Below are positions 21,143 through 21,456 of a DNA stretch of 21,456 bases, in pieces (positions within the stretch are counted from its first letter, which is position 1; each line of letters opens with the position of its first letter). A program made the translations under genes and the position numbers. Source of the DNA: VGWB01 sp964480945 (GTDB lineage: Bacteria; Bacteroidota; Ignavibacteria; UBA10030). Location: NCBI GenBank assembly GCA_964480945.1, contig CAYZRX010000068.1, positions 1 through 21,456 of the forward strand. Direction: 5' to 3'. The notes beneath the pieces were generated by a model. It was not told the DNA's origin and made no database searches. It saw nothing but the letters and a program-made list of their open reading frames with translations.

Positions 21143-21456
21143 ATGCAGAATGAGCATCCACCAACTGACCGACAAAAGCTGTCGCCGCTGAAGGTAGCGT
21201 CATATGCGGGCTTTGCCCTAGGCGCAATCGTGCTCGTTTGCGTGTTGGTTCTCCTGCTCTTCTCTGATCCCCTTGTGAACAGGTTCATCAAGCCCAGGAT
21301 TACAAAGGCTTTCGCTGAGGCATATCCCGCGTACTCGATACGCATCGCCGACATGAATTACAGCGTCTTCAAGAACCGCTTTGGATTTGACTCCGTTGCA
21401 GTGAGCGCAGTCGATGGCACATTCTCGAGCACTATGGGTCCGTTCTCCGTGAGCGG
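21143..21456 (+). CDS. AsmA/DUF748-like membrane-anchored protein, 3' partial
   Basis: The frame starts at ATG 21143 behind AAGGTGAT (21128-21135) and runs off the window, giving 104 residues. After a polar N-terminus (about 1-21), one membrane segment (A-G-F-A-L-G-A-I-V-L-V-C-V-L-V-L-L-L-F) leads to the periplasmic part: P-L-V-N-R-F-I-K-P-R-I-T-K-A-F-A-E-A-Y-P-A-Y-S-I-R-I-A-D-M-N-Y-S-V-F-K-N-R-F-G-F-D-S-V. The helix then 'basic-to-strand' layout is what AsmA/TamB/DUF748-type lipid-transfer and envelope proteins show at their start. The assignment rests on the N-terminus alone. Confidence 0.65.
   Translation, partial: MQNEHPPTDRQKLSPLKVASYAGFALGAIVLVCVLVLLLFSDPLVNRFIKPRITKAFAEAYPAYSIRIADMNYSVFKNRFGFDSVAVSAVDGTFSSTMGPFSVS

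Noticed and set aside
20242..21354. Long open frame of 370 residues on the minus strand
   Set aside because: Most of it lies opposite the LysE-type gene, which has clear family motifs. The minus-strand product is rich in Arg, Pro, Ser and Cys with no domain. Only its last 66 codons lie mainly outside that gene, and these are noted separately at low interest.

Overview
The window most likely comes from a Gram-negative bacterium of the Bacteroidota/Ignavibacteriota/Chlorobiota (FCB) neighbourhood. The basis is indirect: outer-membrane barrels and OmpA-type proteins, exported proteins with a signal peptide ending in an -A-Q cleavage region, many small lipoproteins, DUF3943 and DUF6600-type proteins, and short GC-rich palindromes between genes. 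There is no rRNA, tRNA or ribosomal-protein marker, so the exact lineage is not fixed. Every well-supported gene lies on the plus strand.

Region by region. (1) 1-4050 is a surface-protein locus: the 3' end of a large protein with tandem Ig-like (Big_5/SbsA-type) repeats and a C-terminal DUF3494 (ice-binding-like) domain; a DUF3494 lipoprotein with an extra C-terminal beta domain; an orphan copy of that beta domain; and a decayed copy of the lipoprotein gene's 3' end. (2) 4156-6147 encodes a large OmpA-family outer-membrane protein. (3) 6150-7368 is gene-poor, with small membrane-protein reading frames, a lmo0937-type protein and a structured stretch ending in a strong terminator. (4) 7369-10220 holds a response regulator with a non-DNA-binding C-terminal domain, a DUF2007 protein, a conserved hypothetical protein, a bacterioferritin with all ferroxidase ligands, a second lmo0937-type protein and a DUF3185-type protein. 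This looks like a stress/iron-storage block. (5) 10448-13694 holds a W/Y-rich DUF6600 protein, a coiled-coil lipoprotein and a DUF3943 barrel. (6) 13762-19596 is the most unusual part: three full-length PAP2-family phosphatases of two subfamilies, two truncated PAP2 copies, a CDP-alcohol phosphatidyltransferase, an AI-2E family permease and small membrane proteins. (7) 19610-21456 holds a DUF2959 lipoprotein, a LysE-type exporter and the 5' end of an AsmA/DUF748-like protein that runs off the window.

Functionally, the window is almost entirely envelope and stress biology: secreted or anchored surface proteins, outer-membrane barrels, lipid-phosphate chemistry, permeases and iron storage. The best candidate for something undescribed is the PAP2/phosphatidyltransferase cluster. 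There, duplicated gene fragments have been retained as open frames, and each ends in an ATGA stop/start overlap with the next gene. No defence system, CRISPR array, transposase or integrase was seen.
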